A stretch of DNA of 64,000 nucleotides from Luidia sarsii (lineage: Eukaryota; Echinodermata; Asteroidea; Paxillosida; Luidiidae), in the NCBI GenBank assembly GCA_949987565.1, contig OX465103.1, positions 25,589,587-25,653,586 of the forward strand, given 5' to 3'. Numbering within the stretch: position 1 is the first letter of the stretch; the number at the start of each line of letters is the position of its first letter. This document shows, piece after piece, positions 37,707-48,840 of this stretch. A model generated the notes under the pieces. It ran no database searches, was not told where the DNA came from, and saw nothing but the letters and a program-made list of their open reading frames with translations. The position numbers and the translations under genes were made by a program.

Positions 37707-38387
37707 AATCCTCTTTCAAGACAAAAACAAAAAAAACAACTCTGGCCGAATCCATCAGAATCCCCCTAGCACTGAAACTGGGCTGCCAGTTGAATCCCTT
37801 TTTGTTTTGTACTTGAAGGTAATTTCCTGTACAAAGAGCAGACTGGGTAATGACCCAATCAACCGAATAGAGCACGGTTTTGAATTGGAAACAAACAACA
37901 CCGAAAACAAGAAGAAAATCCGGCGGTGTGCTGTGCTGTGTGTGCTGTGCTGTCGGTCAGGGTCAGGCCATTGTCAGTAATTGTTGAATTGCACGCGAGG
38001 AAATCAACCGGATCATTTCTGTGGTGTGAGCATGCAAGCTGGTCACCAGTTGGTTGGTACACATGTACATGTACACATGCACGTGTATCCTGCAGTCGTA
38101 AATGGTGTACATGCAGTCGACTGTGCCAAGGCCGATTCTCGGTGTATCCATCTGACAGCCGAAGGCAGGCTCCCTAAGACTGAAGCTGTTGGAGCAGGGG
38201 ATGGATTTCACAAAGCCTCACATGCATGATGCATAGTAACTCTGCTTTCAATGCCGGATGGACCGTAGTACATACATACATTGTACATGTAGGTTACAAT
38301 ACCTGTAGGCTGTATGGTGACTGCATCACTCATTGTCCAATCAGTGGTTGGATGAGTTTTTGAAATCAACTACCGGCACAGTTCACT

Positions 38388-38584
38388 GTCTAGTGATTTC
38401 GGCATTGGTCTAGTTCCGAGGGTGACCGTACTTGACTGGCTGTCTAGATTTCTTTTTCCTTGCACCATCATCAAAATGACATTCAGTCATTCAGATACTG
38501 TAAAAACTTGTTCAGGGACAGTAAGATTCTCCAGTTACTAGACCTGTTGTCTAGTGCATTTTTGGGTGAAATTCGAGCCCTGTA
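38388..38584. mobile_element. deleted copy of the 26064-26664 element
   Basis: TGTCTAGTGATTTCGGCATT, GACCTGTTGTCTAGTGCA and the terminal GGGTGAAATTCGAGCCCT match that family. The middle is shortened. Confidence 0.5.
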
Positions 38585-39109
38585 CAGTACATGTGTAAAA
38601 AGGGCATAAAAAGCGTGAAATATTTATTAAAAGACAGTTGTAGGCCCCTACACGTTTACTGTAGTTAGTACTGTACAGTACTGTACAGTACATGTACCTT
38701 GTACAAAATCAGCGAGATGTATCAGGATGTTGCTGACAAAATTATTTAGATTCAGATTCACATACAGTACTTCGCACACTTGGCATTGATGCATAAGACA
38801 CTTGTTGCATAATCTTCAAACAGACACTGGTTGGTATTTGAGAAGTCTGCTAATCTACGTACATGTTTGCCCCATCAACACTGTCCATGTGTAGAAAAAT
38901 GTTCTGACAGGAGATTTGAAATAATACGAGTACTCTTCCTGTTGTTGAGCACAAAAGTGTTCTATCTATCCCGAATTCTATCCCAACTTCCTGCATTTTC
39001 ACCAGTTTCTTGGGGAATATGCCAGACAGTGACTCATATTGGCAAGGTGGACAATTAGAAATCATGTAGCATCTTTAGATTGCCCCAAAATAATTTGAAC
39101 ATGCACATG

Positions 39110-39500
39110 CTACGGCTTTGTGTGCCAACATAAGACTGGATTGCTCTGCATGTAATGTACAGTAGTGTAGGAAAATCCTGTAGTCTGCTCCAAACTTGAA
39201 GAATATATACATGCACATGTAGGTATGCTTAATGACCTTGAAACCTTAACACCTCAGGCAAGTCTCTGTGCAACCCTTGAGTGGCTGTGATGTACTGGTA
39301 CATGTTCTGTAGTATAGGTGCATCTTCTAGTTTCCCCAAAGATTTGGAGAATACACATACATGTGTACATGTACACTTAGTAGTGACCTTCAAACCTTAA
39401 CACCTCATGCAAGGTTTTGTGTGCAACACAGGCACATCTTCTAGCCTGCCCCAAACTTAAAGATGCAGACACACTTTGACCTTGGGTCCCTAACACCTTG
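39110..39500. repeat. diverged tandem repeat, about 150-bp period
   Basis: Three successive segments share the order TCTTCTAG..CC.CAAA.TT, ...GACCTT.AAACCTTAACACC and CAAG.....GTGCAAC. Copies begin near 39178, 39318 and 39436. Confidence 0.6.
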
Positions 39501-39767
39501 GAAGGTGTAGGGTACCAGCTCAAATAGAAGAAGACCTGCTGTCATAATATGTTCCATGCAACTGCTATTTTCATTTCCTGATTGTATTGTGATCCTCACT
39601 AAAGTAAAATTGGACTCCAAGGATTTCAGCCCAGTCCTGGGGTTTAACATGCTTTACTAGCGCAAGGCAGCTTCCCTTCTTAATCCTGAACTGCTGCTTA
39701 ACACTGACTGTCGTTTGCAATTGCATCCAAATAAAGATGGGGTTGTGATCCCTCAAGATAAATATTG

Positions 39768-39938
39768 CTCAAAAGTTAGAGGGTCTGACGTTTTGATCCT
39801 AGCAGGACCTTTCTCAAAAGTAGGACCATTCTCCTTGCCTTTGAGAAAGGTCCTGCTAGGATCGAAACGTCAGGCCCTCTAACTTTTGATAATTATGTAT
39901 TGCAGGTCTTTTTTAGTCAGTGAGCAGTTTGCAACAGT
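39768..39938. mobile_element. family A2 fold-back element (AAAAGTTAGAGGGTCTGACG termini)
   Basis: The arms CTCAAAAGTTAGAGGGTCTG and CAGGCCCTCTAACTTTTGA are inverses around TCCTAGCAGGACC...GGTCCTGCTAGGATCGAAAC. It ends with GTCAGTGAGCAGTTTGCAAC. This is a sister subfamily of family A, and a second member is at 62471-62562. I did not find a clear target duplication. Confidence 0.7.
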
Positions 39939-39994
39939 TGTTTGTATATTTACATGTACCATGTACGTGTACTTCGAAATAAATAATGGTTACA

Positions 39995-40140
39995 TTCTTC
40001 TGACTGCCACCCCCTCACTCCGGCAAAGGTGGTTGACTCTTTGGGAAGGCCACCATCAGGATAGCTCAGGTGGTAGAGTGATGCACATCAATTACCCAGA
40101 GGTCTTAGTTCAAATCCTGACTCAACATTTCACTGTTGGC
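39995..40140 (+). repeat. tRNA-derived SINE copy next to Kv4 exon 2
   Basis: GGATAGCTCAGGTGGTAGAG (A box) and TTAGTTCAAATCCTGACTC (B box) sit about 70-140 bp upstream of the exon 2 acceptor, preceded by TTTGGGAAGGCCACC. Confidence 0.75.
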
Positions 40141-40205
40141 TCCCATTCCTTTATTAGTTCTCTTGATTAACCTAATTGTCTTTTGTTCTCTCCCTTCGTT
40201 TACAG

Positions 40206-40368
40206 CTATGGTGACATCGTACCAAATACGATAGTGGGTAAGATGGTAGGTGGGGCATGTGCCCTGAGTGGGGTATTGGTCATAGCCCTTCCTGTTCCCG
40301 TCATCGTCTCCAACTTCAGTCGAATATACCACCAAAACCAGCGGGCGGACAAGAGGAAAGCGCAAAGG
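40206..40368 (+). CDS. KCND-like (Shal): Shal/Kv4 channel, exon 2 (filter, S6, start of tail)
   Basis: The acceptor ttacag/C completes the filter Gly codon begun by exon 1, then reads [16 protein letters not shown]... and continues into S6 with the PVP hinge ([19 protein letters not shown]). It ends RADKRKAQR at AGG/gtaagt in phase 0. One base plus 54 codons, 163 nt. Sequence and boundaries agree with the second coding exon of animal Kv4 genes as I know the family. The exon sits 31 kb from exon 1. Its donor is followed within about 20 bp by a large minisatellite. Confidence 0.97.
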
Positions 40369-40384
40369 GTAAGTCTGCTGCATC

Positions 40385-41450
40385 CCAACCCTTCCAGAAA
40401 AGGGAAGGAGGAGGCAGAGGAGGAGGAATAGAAGAGGAGTAGAAGAGTAAGAGGAGTTACAAGAGGAGTTAAAAGAGGAGTTACAAGAGGAGTTACATGT
40501 AGAATAGGAGTTAAACGAGGAGGAGTTAGTAGAAGGGGAGTTTAGCAAGAGGAGTTAGAAGAGGAATAAGTAGAAGAGGAGTTTAGCAAGAGGTGTTAGA
40601 AGAGGAGGAGTTAGTAGAAGAGGAGTTAGAAGGGGAGGAGTTTAACAAGAGGAGTTAGAAGAGGAGGAGTTAGAAGAGGAGGAGTTAGAAGAAGGGGAGT
40701 TTAGCAAGAGGAGTTAGAAGAGGAGTAAGTAGAAGAGGAGTTTAGCAAGAGGTGTTAGAAGAGGAGGAGTTAGTAGAAGAGGAGTTAGAAGGGGAGGAGT
40801 TTAACAAGAGGAGTTAGAAGAGGAGGAGTTAGAAGAGGAGTTAGAAGAAGGGGAGCTTAGCAAGAGGAGTTAGAAGAGTAGTAAGTAGAAGAGGAGTTTA
40901 GCAAGAGGTGTTAGAAGAGGAGGAGTTAGTAGAAGAGGAGTTAGAAGAGGAGGAGTTTAACAAGAGGAGTTAGAAGAGGAGGAGTTAGAAGAGAAGGAGT
41001 TAGAAGAAGGGGAGTTTAGCAAGAGGAGTTAGAAAAGGAGTAAGTAGAAGAGGAGTTTAGCAAGAGGTGTTAGAAGAGGAGTAAGTAGAAGAGGAGTTTA
41101 GCAAGAGGAGTTAGAAGAGGAGTTAGTAGAAGAGGAGTTTAGCAAGAGGAGTTAGAAGAGGAGTTTAGCAAGAGGAGTTAGAAGAGGAGTTAGTAGAAGA
41201 GGAGTTTAGCAAGAGGTGTTAGAAGAGGAGGAGTTAGTAGAAGAGGAGTTAGAAGAGGAGGGGTTAGAAGAGGAGGAGTTAGAAGAGGAGTTAGAAGAAG
41301 GGGAGTTTAGCAAGAGGAGTTAGAAGAGGAGTTAGAAGAAGGGGAGTTTAGCAAGAGGAGTTAGAAGAGGAGTTAGTGGAAGGGGAGTTTAGCAAGAGGA
41401 GTTCGAAGATGAGGATTTAGAGGAAGGAGGAGGGAGGAAAACGGAGAAGA
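40385..41450. repeat. GTTAGAAGAGGAGTTTAGCAAGAGGA minisatellite, about 1.07 kb
   Basis: Tandem permutations of GAGTTTAGCAAGAGGAG, GTTAGAAGAGGAG and TAGTAGAAGAGGAG begin about 20 bp after the exon 2 donor and run for more than 1 kb. The plus strand has essentially no C. It has higher-order repeats of roughly 140-170 bp. Confidence 0.93.
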
Positions 41451-42064
41451 AAGAAGATGTCTGATCTGATTTCTTCCCAGCCAAACTGGCTGACAAAGGT
41501 GCTTGCATCTGAACAATGTCAAATTTGCACTGAAAAGAGTTTAAACAATCTGGACGATATACATGTAGGTAGATCTATGGTTTATTTGTTCATTCAGGAG
41601 AGGAGGAGAGGGAAAGAGGGAAGTAACTCAAAAGGATGTCGGAATAATTAATTTACCCTCCTGTGGCATCACGTACATGTAGGAATGTTTTTGATTATGA
41701 AAAACCACTGAATGGGGTTTGGCTTGTGCTTCGTTCCTGCCATCGCACAGCTTTCCGATGGGAATGAATTGCACGGCCCTCTAATTTTTGTTGTTTAGAT
41801 TTAAACCCATGTACAGTACTTAGGGGTGCATTCGAGTCCGTGTGAGCGGGATGCTGCATTTTTTGCATAATTTTAATGACTTGATTGAAAAGACAACAGA
41901 TATGTTTGAGGTGAGATTGTCTGGGCTGCGCTGTGGCTCATTGGAGTGTTTGCATTGTATTGTGTCAGCATGGCTGGCATTGCTTTCAGCCAACGGGCAA
42001 GGCAGTCTGTGGCGTCACCACTAATGGTGCGCTTAAGCTGGTTTGATGGCATAGTGTCCTCATC

Positions 42065-42725
42065 TTTCTCTCTTCCCCTGAGTCATGTCTCTCTCCTCCC
42101 TTCCCCCTTTCTCTCCTCCTTCTGCCCCGTCTCTCTCTCCTCTCTTTCCTCTCTCTCCGCTCTCTTCCTGTCTCTCTCCTCTCTATATACCCCCTCTTTC
42201 CCTCTCTCTCCTCTCTCTCTCCTCTCTCTCTCTCTCTTTCCCCTCTCTCCTTTCTCTGCCCTGTATCTCTCTTCTCTCTCTACCGACTCTCTCTTCTCTC
42301 TCTCCTCGCTCTCCTCTCGCTCTCCTCTCTCTCTCCTCTCTCTCCTGTCTCTCCTGTCTCTCCTCTCTTTCTTTCCCCCTCTCTCTATCTCCTCTCTCAC
42401 TCCTCTCTCCCCCTCTCTCTGCCTCTCCCCTCTCTTTCTCTCTCTCTTTCTCTCCCCCTCTCTCCTCTCTCCCCCTCTCCTCTCTCCCCCTCTCCCCTCT
42501 CTCCCCACTCCCCTATCTCTCTATCTGTCCTCCCCTCTCTGAGTCTTTCCCTCCCTACAGTACTGCATGTCTCTCACTCTATGTGCCTGTCTCCAAGTCT
42601 GTGCATGTACAATGTCTCTTAGTCTCTCTCTCCCTCTCTGTTTGTCTCCCTCTGTCTCTGTCTGCCCATCTCTCTCTCTCCCTCTCTTCCCCTCTCCCTG
42701 CTCCCCTCCCCTTCTTCTTGTCACC
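42065..42725. repeat. (CTCTCT)n/(CTCTCTCC)n polypyrimidine tract, about 660 bp
   Basis: Plus-strand pyrimidine array with CCTCTCTCTC and CTCCCCCTCTC units. Long Ser/Leu/Pro frames are artefacts. Confidence 0.93.
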
Positions 42726-43749
42726 ACCCAGTAGCTCTGCTGACATCCTGAAAACAAACAATGACAGACACTGACAGACAGATATAGTTTAGAGTGAAAG
42801 AGAAAGAGAGGGACAGAGAGCAATAATGTGATGCAAGTGTACAATGTACTGTACACGTTTGACTGATAATACACTTGTCACTGACTGACAGCTTCCACAT
42901 AAAGTACACTTTGGAACGGACAATATTAGTCCCCCAAGGAAAACGAGCACACCATTTCCCTTCCGTGTGAGAGATGGGGTTATGGAGGAAAGGGAAGAAC
43001 CTGCATGTCTGCCATACATGTACAGTACGCGTCACAAGCAGACACTATCCTCTGTTCCAGTTTGGATGGGCCACAAATCTCTAGAAAAAATTCTGCGAGT
43101 ACTACCAATTAGCATGTACTGGCACACGTACACTGAACGGGTGACTTCAGGCAAAAAGAGATCTGCAAGCCGCCCTAAAAAGATTGAGTGGCTGATACTG
43201 TGAGGGAAAACATTTTAATGTAGTTTTTATTGCGGGTACATGTACATACGTGCAGTGTACATTGTTCATTGTACATTAATTTTAGTCTGACTGTAGGCAG
43301 TGCTTGTTTCTGGGCTGCATGCATCCTTGCAGGGAACATCCATCATACAGTTTGGTCGATTTCGAAATGAAGGCTTTGGCTCGGGCTTAGGCTTCGGTCA
43401 TATTTATCTTACTCGTTGTAATATCACAGGCATTTAGAAACAAGCCTTTGGCCCCAGTTTCTCGGGAAATACCCTGGTACCTACCGGTATCAAGCCAACA
43501 AACCTTCAAATTCGGAAACAAAACACAACCTGGATTTTCAGGTTTTGTCAGACGGAGACGAAGCCTTAGCCTTCATTTTGAAAACGGCGTAGATGATTCA
43601 TGTCAGGTTTCTTGGGCCGAAATCTGGGTTTTGAGTGGCGTGTAGTGTGAACTCATGTCTTGTGGCACGTGCATAGGCCTACATGTGTGCATTATGCATT
43701 GAACGTACGTATGCATTGAACGTAATCGAGCTGATGTTTTATCAAACAG

Positions 43750-43905
43750 ATTAAAGGGAACAGCTGACTGGGAATTTGTTGACTAATTTTGAAAAGTGGC
43801 CCAGAGAATTGAACTGAGCGGGGCCAGACTTGAACCTGAGACCTCTGGTTTTGTGTGTCCTCTTACTGTAAGTCACAGTGGACATTTGGCGCAGGTAGTG
43901 GAGAC
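43750..43905 (-). repeat. tRNA-derived SINE family 1 copy
   Basis: Minus strand carries AGAGGTCTCAGGTTCAAGTC (B box) and a degraded A box. The flanking GGGAATTTGTTGAC and AACAGCTGACTGGGAA match the family tail. Confidence 0.65.
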
Positions 43906-43967
43906 ACATGGACCTAAAAACTGCACATCACCCCATCCTTGTCCAGGTTGTTCTCTGACTACGTCTT

Positions 43968-44437
43968 AAGCCGTGTCCACACTGGACTTATTTTTTACCG
44001 AGCCCGTGGGTAACATTCCAATGGGTAAATCTTCCCGGCGTCCGCACTTGGACTTTTCGACTCGGGTAAACTAACCGAGACGATGGGTAAAACTAACCGA
44101 CTCATTTACATGTGCATGTACTCTAGGTACACAAACACGTTGTTACCCTGCGCCCGCACGAGTCTTGCATACAGTAAGGTAACGTGCAGGGCGCCGGATG
44201 TGGTTTTTTACCGAGTCGTTTACCGAGACGTCGTGTCCGGATTGGACTTATCGACTCGGTTAAACTGACCTGGTCAATTTAATCGGGCAGAAGTTGGTCG
44301 GTTAAACTACCCACTGGAGTCGGGTAAGTTACCTGGGAGGAAAACTTCCTGGGCTGTCCGCACTGGACTTAAAATGGTAAATTTACCAATTTGCTTGGTT
44401 AGTTTGCCCATTTTAAGTCCAGTGCGGACGCGGCTTT
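43968..44437. mobile_element. MITE with TTAAGCCGTGTCCACACTGG terminal inverted repeats
   Basis: The start TTAAGCCGTGTCCACACTGG, then ACTTA, is matched inversely by the end TAAGTCCAGTGCGGACGCGG, then CTTTA. The interior is rich in GGGTAAACTAACCGA and TTTACCGAG repeats and includes a second nested inverted pair (CTGGACTTAAAATGG / CCATTTTAAGTCCAG) near 44362-44422. The length is about 470 bp and there is no coding capacity. Confidence 0.75.
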
Positions 44438-44471
44438 ACAATGCACAGTGTGTTGTATAATGCTTTTATTT

Positions 44472-44811
44472 TTAAAGGCCCTATACAACATTGGTCCAAA
44501 AAATTGCCACAGTTTGCGTGTTAAACCGTACAGCATTCCAAGAAAAGCAATACTGCGAAGGTTTTAGGTCAAATGGTTATCTGAAAAAAAAGGAGAAAAA
44601 TGCAAAAAACTGTCGCATTTCACGCACCGTTCTGTATTGTAAGAAATAGTTTATTACTCGCGAGCAATAAACTATTTGTCCATGCTTCAGTGAAGATTTC
44701 TCGACAAGTACAGCATCCCAGACCGTAAGATTTTGACATGAGGATTTTGTCATGACCATCTAAAAACTGTGTAAATTAAATTGTTCCCGATCTTCCCAAT
44801 GTTGCCTTTAA
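44472..44811. mobile_element. TTAA-flanked MITE, family AGGCCCTA
   Basis: TTAA-AGGCCCTATACAACATTGG at the left and CCCAATGTTGCCT-TTAA at the right give short terminal inverted repeats next to TTAA, as for piggyBac-type target choice. The interior matches the copy at 63657-63989 over most of its length (for example TACAGCATCCCAGACCG). Confidence 0.75.
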
Positions 44812-46577
44812 GCTACATGCACAGATGTGTATTGCACTCTGGCAGGTACAGTACATGTACCCATACTACCGGTACATTGGCAAAGTGCAGTAGGGGGATG
44901 CAGGGTTCAGCTGCCCCTGAATCAAACCATTTTCTATGGGAGGTTTTTTTTCATCCCGTTACCTTTGAGCTGCGCTGAATCAAAGGATTGGCCTACATAG
45001 GGGAGCAAGGTTGCTTTGATCGGCTAGGCCTACTGTTCACAAAATGCACCGGTAGCGCAGTGGTTGAAAAAAAAAATGGAAAAAAATTTAGAAAGAAATA
45101 TGCGTACACCGATCGAGGATCATTTCGCTCGTTCCTGTAAAATGCCTGGAAAGTTACGCCTGAGCAGAAAAGCAAACATCCAGGCAATGTTTTCCGGCTG
45201 GTCTGTCCCAATGCTCCCCCCTCTTTGCCCCACCTCCCCCTCCGCCACTGTGCTGCCTGTAATCGGAGTCGTCTCGCCCGTATGAAGAGGTACCGCCGCC
45301 CCGTTTCTGCGGGATTATCCAAATGTTTATCCGGCTCCCTATCCTCATCGCCGTGGTAATGCTATTCCAACTGATTGCAATTATGCACATCCTGAAATTT
45401 GAGACCTCTCGGCGGAGAAACTCAGGCATGCTAGCGAGAGGGCACTGATTTTTTTTCTTCTTTTTTTTCGGTGTGGATCTGTCGGTGTTTTTCTTCTCAT
45501 GTGAGGACCGGAAGGGAGAGAGAGAGGTTGATCGAAGCTTTTGGGAGGGGGTTTCAGACTCCATCTAGGGTTGATCTGCATCTACCCCTTTTGTTTCAGA
45601 GGGGGGGGGGTGGGGGTTTGCTGAATTTTGCTTGCTCCAGAATTAGGCTGTGTTCTTACTTAATCAGAGTGGGGCACATTGCTGTGTGTGCCTTATGGCA
45701 CATTTTGCCATTCCCTGAATCTGCATTTCAGTTTTGGCATACACGTACATGTACACGTACATGTAATGTACGTGTACATTACATGTACAGTACACAAGTG
45801 TGTACTATCATTCTGCTATGTGCTATTTCTGAAATGGTGACATTGACGGAACAGCCTAGTCCATAGGGGCAAGCAGTCTGCCCCCTGATTATGCACAAGT
45901 CAGCCGTTTATGAAATTAATGCTCAGGCTCAGGCTTTGGTCATATTTCTTTTACCCAAAACAAGCGTTTGGCCCCAGTTTCTTGTTGACTACTCTGTACT
46001 TATCAAGCCAACCAACCTAGAATGTGTCCGCCTGAATGTGCACAAGATAATGATGCATATTAAGCATTAAGTGGAGGTACATGTGCATGTGCAGCGCACA
46101 TACAGTATGTAAACTTGCGTAAAAACAGACCACGGGATGCGGTACTGCATTTGGCCCCAGTCTTGCTGCAATTAGGGCGAACAGTTTAATACCTCAGTTG
46201 ACAAAATAAACACGTACATGCTGCAGTACAGGGCAGCTATTATGAGTAATGAGCTGCAGATAAGTTTGGTCTGGCCCGTGTACACGTACATGCACTACAT
46301 TAACAAGTAAACGAATGTATCATTGAAGATTGAAATGCCAGGCCTCATTAATTTTTGGTCTTCACGAAGCGGCAAACCATTTTCAAACAAAGCAATTGGA
46401 CAGAAACACACCTCAAGGTAGAAATTGGTCTCCCCTCATATTGTTTACCTCATAGACCAGTGACCACCGTAACAGTTTTACCAATATGTTTCAAAGAATG
46501 TTGCTCACTTTCAAGGTGCTTAAAAAAATATATATTTTCTGCTCCGTGAATGAATTTGTGGGTTATGATTTTCTTGT

Positions 46578-46958
46578 TTAAAGCCCCTACACAAAACAAC
46601 ATAGGTAAGATCAAAAAACAGAAATGTTCACAGATTTACATGAAACTTATACAGTTTGAAGATGGTTATAGTAGAAACCTCTCACTGAAATATTTCTACC
46701 TAAAATGTTGTATTTTGGGAGAAACGAGTAAAAGAAATAGATGATGTCTCACCGAGATCTGAACTATTTTTTGGAACAGTACGGCCTTGAATGCTGCATT
46801 TTTGCAAAACAAATGAAGCTGTTTTCACGATTTTCTCGAGACTCGGTTGGCAGATTGAGCTTAAATTTTCACAGGTGCGCTATTTCATGCATATGTTGGA
46901 TCAGACAACCTATGGATGCTATTCTTTGACCTCGACCAATGTTGTGTAGGGGCTTTAA
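46578..46958 (+). mobile_element. TTAA-flanked MITE, family AGCCCCTACACAA
   Basis: TTAA-AGCCCCTACACAA at the left and TTGTGTAGGGGCT-TTAA at the right form a 13-bp perfect terminal inverted repeat bounded by TTAA. The 373-bp interior matches the inverted copy at 58832-59185 almost throughout. Frames inside it are not conserved coding sequence. Confidence 0.85.
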
Positions 46959-47624
46959 TTGACTAAATTGCACATTGTACTAGTTTTTGCATCATAGTAT
47001 TAAGTTGTACAATTAAGTTGTGAAGCGCTTAGAAACGTTGTCGTAAGTGCTAATTAAATTTCTCATCACGATTATTCGCTAGTCTGTGAAAATGGCGTGC
47101 ACTGCACATGCACATGTATGTATACAAACTACATGTAACGTATGTGTACATGCTCATGTGCCTGTGCTTTTGTACGAGACTTCATGTAAGCACATTTACA
47201 TGTACATGTACAGTAAGTTGACAAATGTATAAATTGGTTCCATCAGTAGTCATGATTGCATAATTTGCCAGAGCCAGAACGTACGTGAACATGTGGCTGC
47301 ACTAGGCAGAATCTCTCTCTCTGTTGGGTCATGTAGTGTAGGGCTAAATAACCCAGCTATCAAAGCCGAAAAATACGAAGTGAACCACTTGTAACTATTC
47401 AACAGCAACTTCTAGGTATGTCAAGAAGTGATCAAAAACTATTACAATCGCTTACTGTGTTTGACCAACCCTCCCCAAAAAACAAAAAAACAAAAACTGC
47501 ATCTACTTTGTGTGATCTCCGAATCGCTGTAGCCCGGTGTACAGCAAATTGTTGTTTGTGTTTATCTGAATAAAAATGTGGGCATGATCCTTGGGGACAT
47601 ATGGCAGTTAATGGGTTTAATTGG

Positions 47625-47770
47625 TTCTGACTGGCGCCCCCAGCAAGGATAGTTGACTAATGGGAGAAGGCAGTCACCGCAGGGCTGGATAGCTCCGTTG
47701 GTACGAGAGCTCCGTTTGAGAGTCACAGTTTATATGTTCTCTGCACTCGGAAGGCCGTTTGGACCTGTGA
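47625..47770 (+). repeat. tRNA-derived SINE family 1 copy
   Basis: TTCTGACTGGCGCCC leader, GGCTGGATAGCTCCGTTGGT A box, then a degraded B box (GAGAGTCACAG). Confidence 0.65.
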
Positions 47771-48639
47771 CAAAAAAAATAAAGAAGAAGAAGTGGGTCA
47801 GCAGTGTCTGATTGGCTAGCCTTGGTTAAATTGGGGAGGTTGGAGGAGGGAGAAGGGGGATGGGGTGGGGGTGGGGAAGGAGAGGAATGTGGAGAAGGGC
47901 GAGGATCAAGTTGGAGATTGCCACCGGAAAAGCGCCGGCACTCTTATTGGATGACTAGTGGCAAACATCTCTGAGCACCGTATCGTTTTTTATTGAATAG
48001 CCGCCGGAATGGCAGATCTGGACTGCCGATATCGCGAGCGCACATCGTCTTTCCCCTCCACACCCCTGCCCCTCTCTCCCTGCGCTGGGGTCTGTAACCA
48101 ATCTGTTGATCAGCATCTTCTTGCGTGGGCCAGTATGCTCTAAACAACATTGGGGTGGGGTGGGGTGGGGTGGAGGGGGGGGGGTGGCTGTTTTCCCCGC
48201 TTGCTGAGGCCAGCACCCAGCTGCCTACCTATTGGATTTCTGTCGCCCCGAGTGAAGTCCATGTAGCTCGCATGTCTCTTTGGAACATTTCTCACTTTTT
48301 AACCTAGATTTGTCCCATGGAGGAAACCTGAATCTTTCAGTCTTAGCGTGTAACTTCTTTTGGCCTTATACACTTGTACAAGAGTCTACATACATGTAGG
48401 GCCTACATGTAGGTCAGGAGAGCCAATTTTTCAGGAGACTCAAAACAGATCTTTTGGTGGCCTTCGATCTGAACCATGTGGAGGGCCTGACATTTTGATC
48501 CAAGCAGGACCTCTCTCAAAAAATCAGACCTTTAAAAAAAAAAAACCAAAACATGATTTTGAATTTGAGTACTCTAATGTATGGATTGCGATGGTGTTTT
48601 TTTTTTCAAACGGAGGAAAAGAAAAATCGACGGGGAAAT

Positions 48640-48745
48640 TTTGTCAAACGATCAAAATGAACATTTTATTGGACCAGGACTTGAACCTGAGACCTCTGGG
48701 TTAATGCTCTAACCACCTGAGCTGTCCAGCCTTAGGTGGCGGCCT

Positions 48746-48755
<10 letters not shown>
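48640..48755 (-). repeat. tRNA-derived SINE family 1 copy
   Basis: Minus strand: CTGGACAGCTCAGGTGGTTA (A box) and AGAGGTCTCAGGTTCAAGTC (B box). It is well preserved, and an (AAT)n stretch follows on the plus strand. Confidence 0.75.
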
Positions 48756-48756
<1 letters not shown>

Positions 48757-48780
<24 letters not shown>

Positions 48781-48840
48781 TTTCTTCTATAGCGCCAAAA
48801 TCCGCCAAAAATTGACGCTCAAGGCGCTTTACATTAAAAA
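48757..48840. repeat. (AAT)n plus TATAGCGCC...GGCGCTTTACATT repeat
   Basis: Eight AAT triplets, then TTCTTCTATAGCGCCAAAAT and CGCTCAAGGCGCTTTACATT. The latter pair resembles the end of a common marine-invertebrate SINE tail. Only this fragment is present. Confidence 0.5.

Larger units (their letters stand above)
8882..40205 (+). other. Kv4 intron 1 (31.3 kb)
   Basis: The donor is GG/gtaagt and the acceptor is ttttgtt...ttacag/C, so the intron is phase 2 and splits the selectivity-filter Gly codon. I found no other protein-coding exon inside it on either strand. It holds fold-back elements, SINEs, DNA-transposon-like elements and polypurine or polypyrimidine arrays, annotated separately. The remaining stretches (for example 8882-13440, 14600-16560, 17270-18310, 31130-32430 and 35100-35650) are AT-rich with frequent TACATGTA words and nothing else I recognise. 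Confidence 0.9.

Noticed and set aside
41946..42774. Ser/Leu/Pro frames of up to 229 codons
   Set aside because: CT-repeat artefacts in two phases over the same tract.
46550..46929. Two consecutive plus-strand frames of 62-64 codons, similar to minus-strand frames at 58827-59191
   Set aside because: The shared protein-level similarity is explained by the same TTAA MITE in two orientations. The frames do not start or stop at equivalent places.
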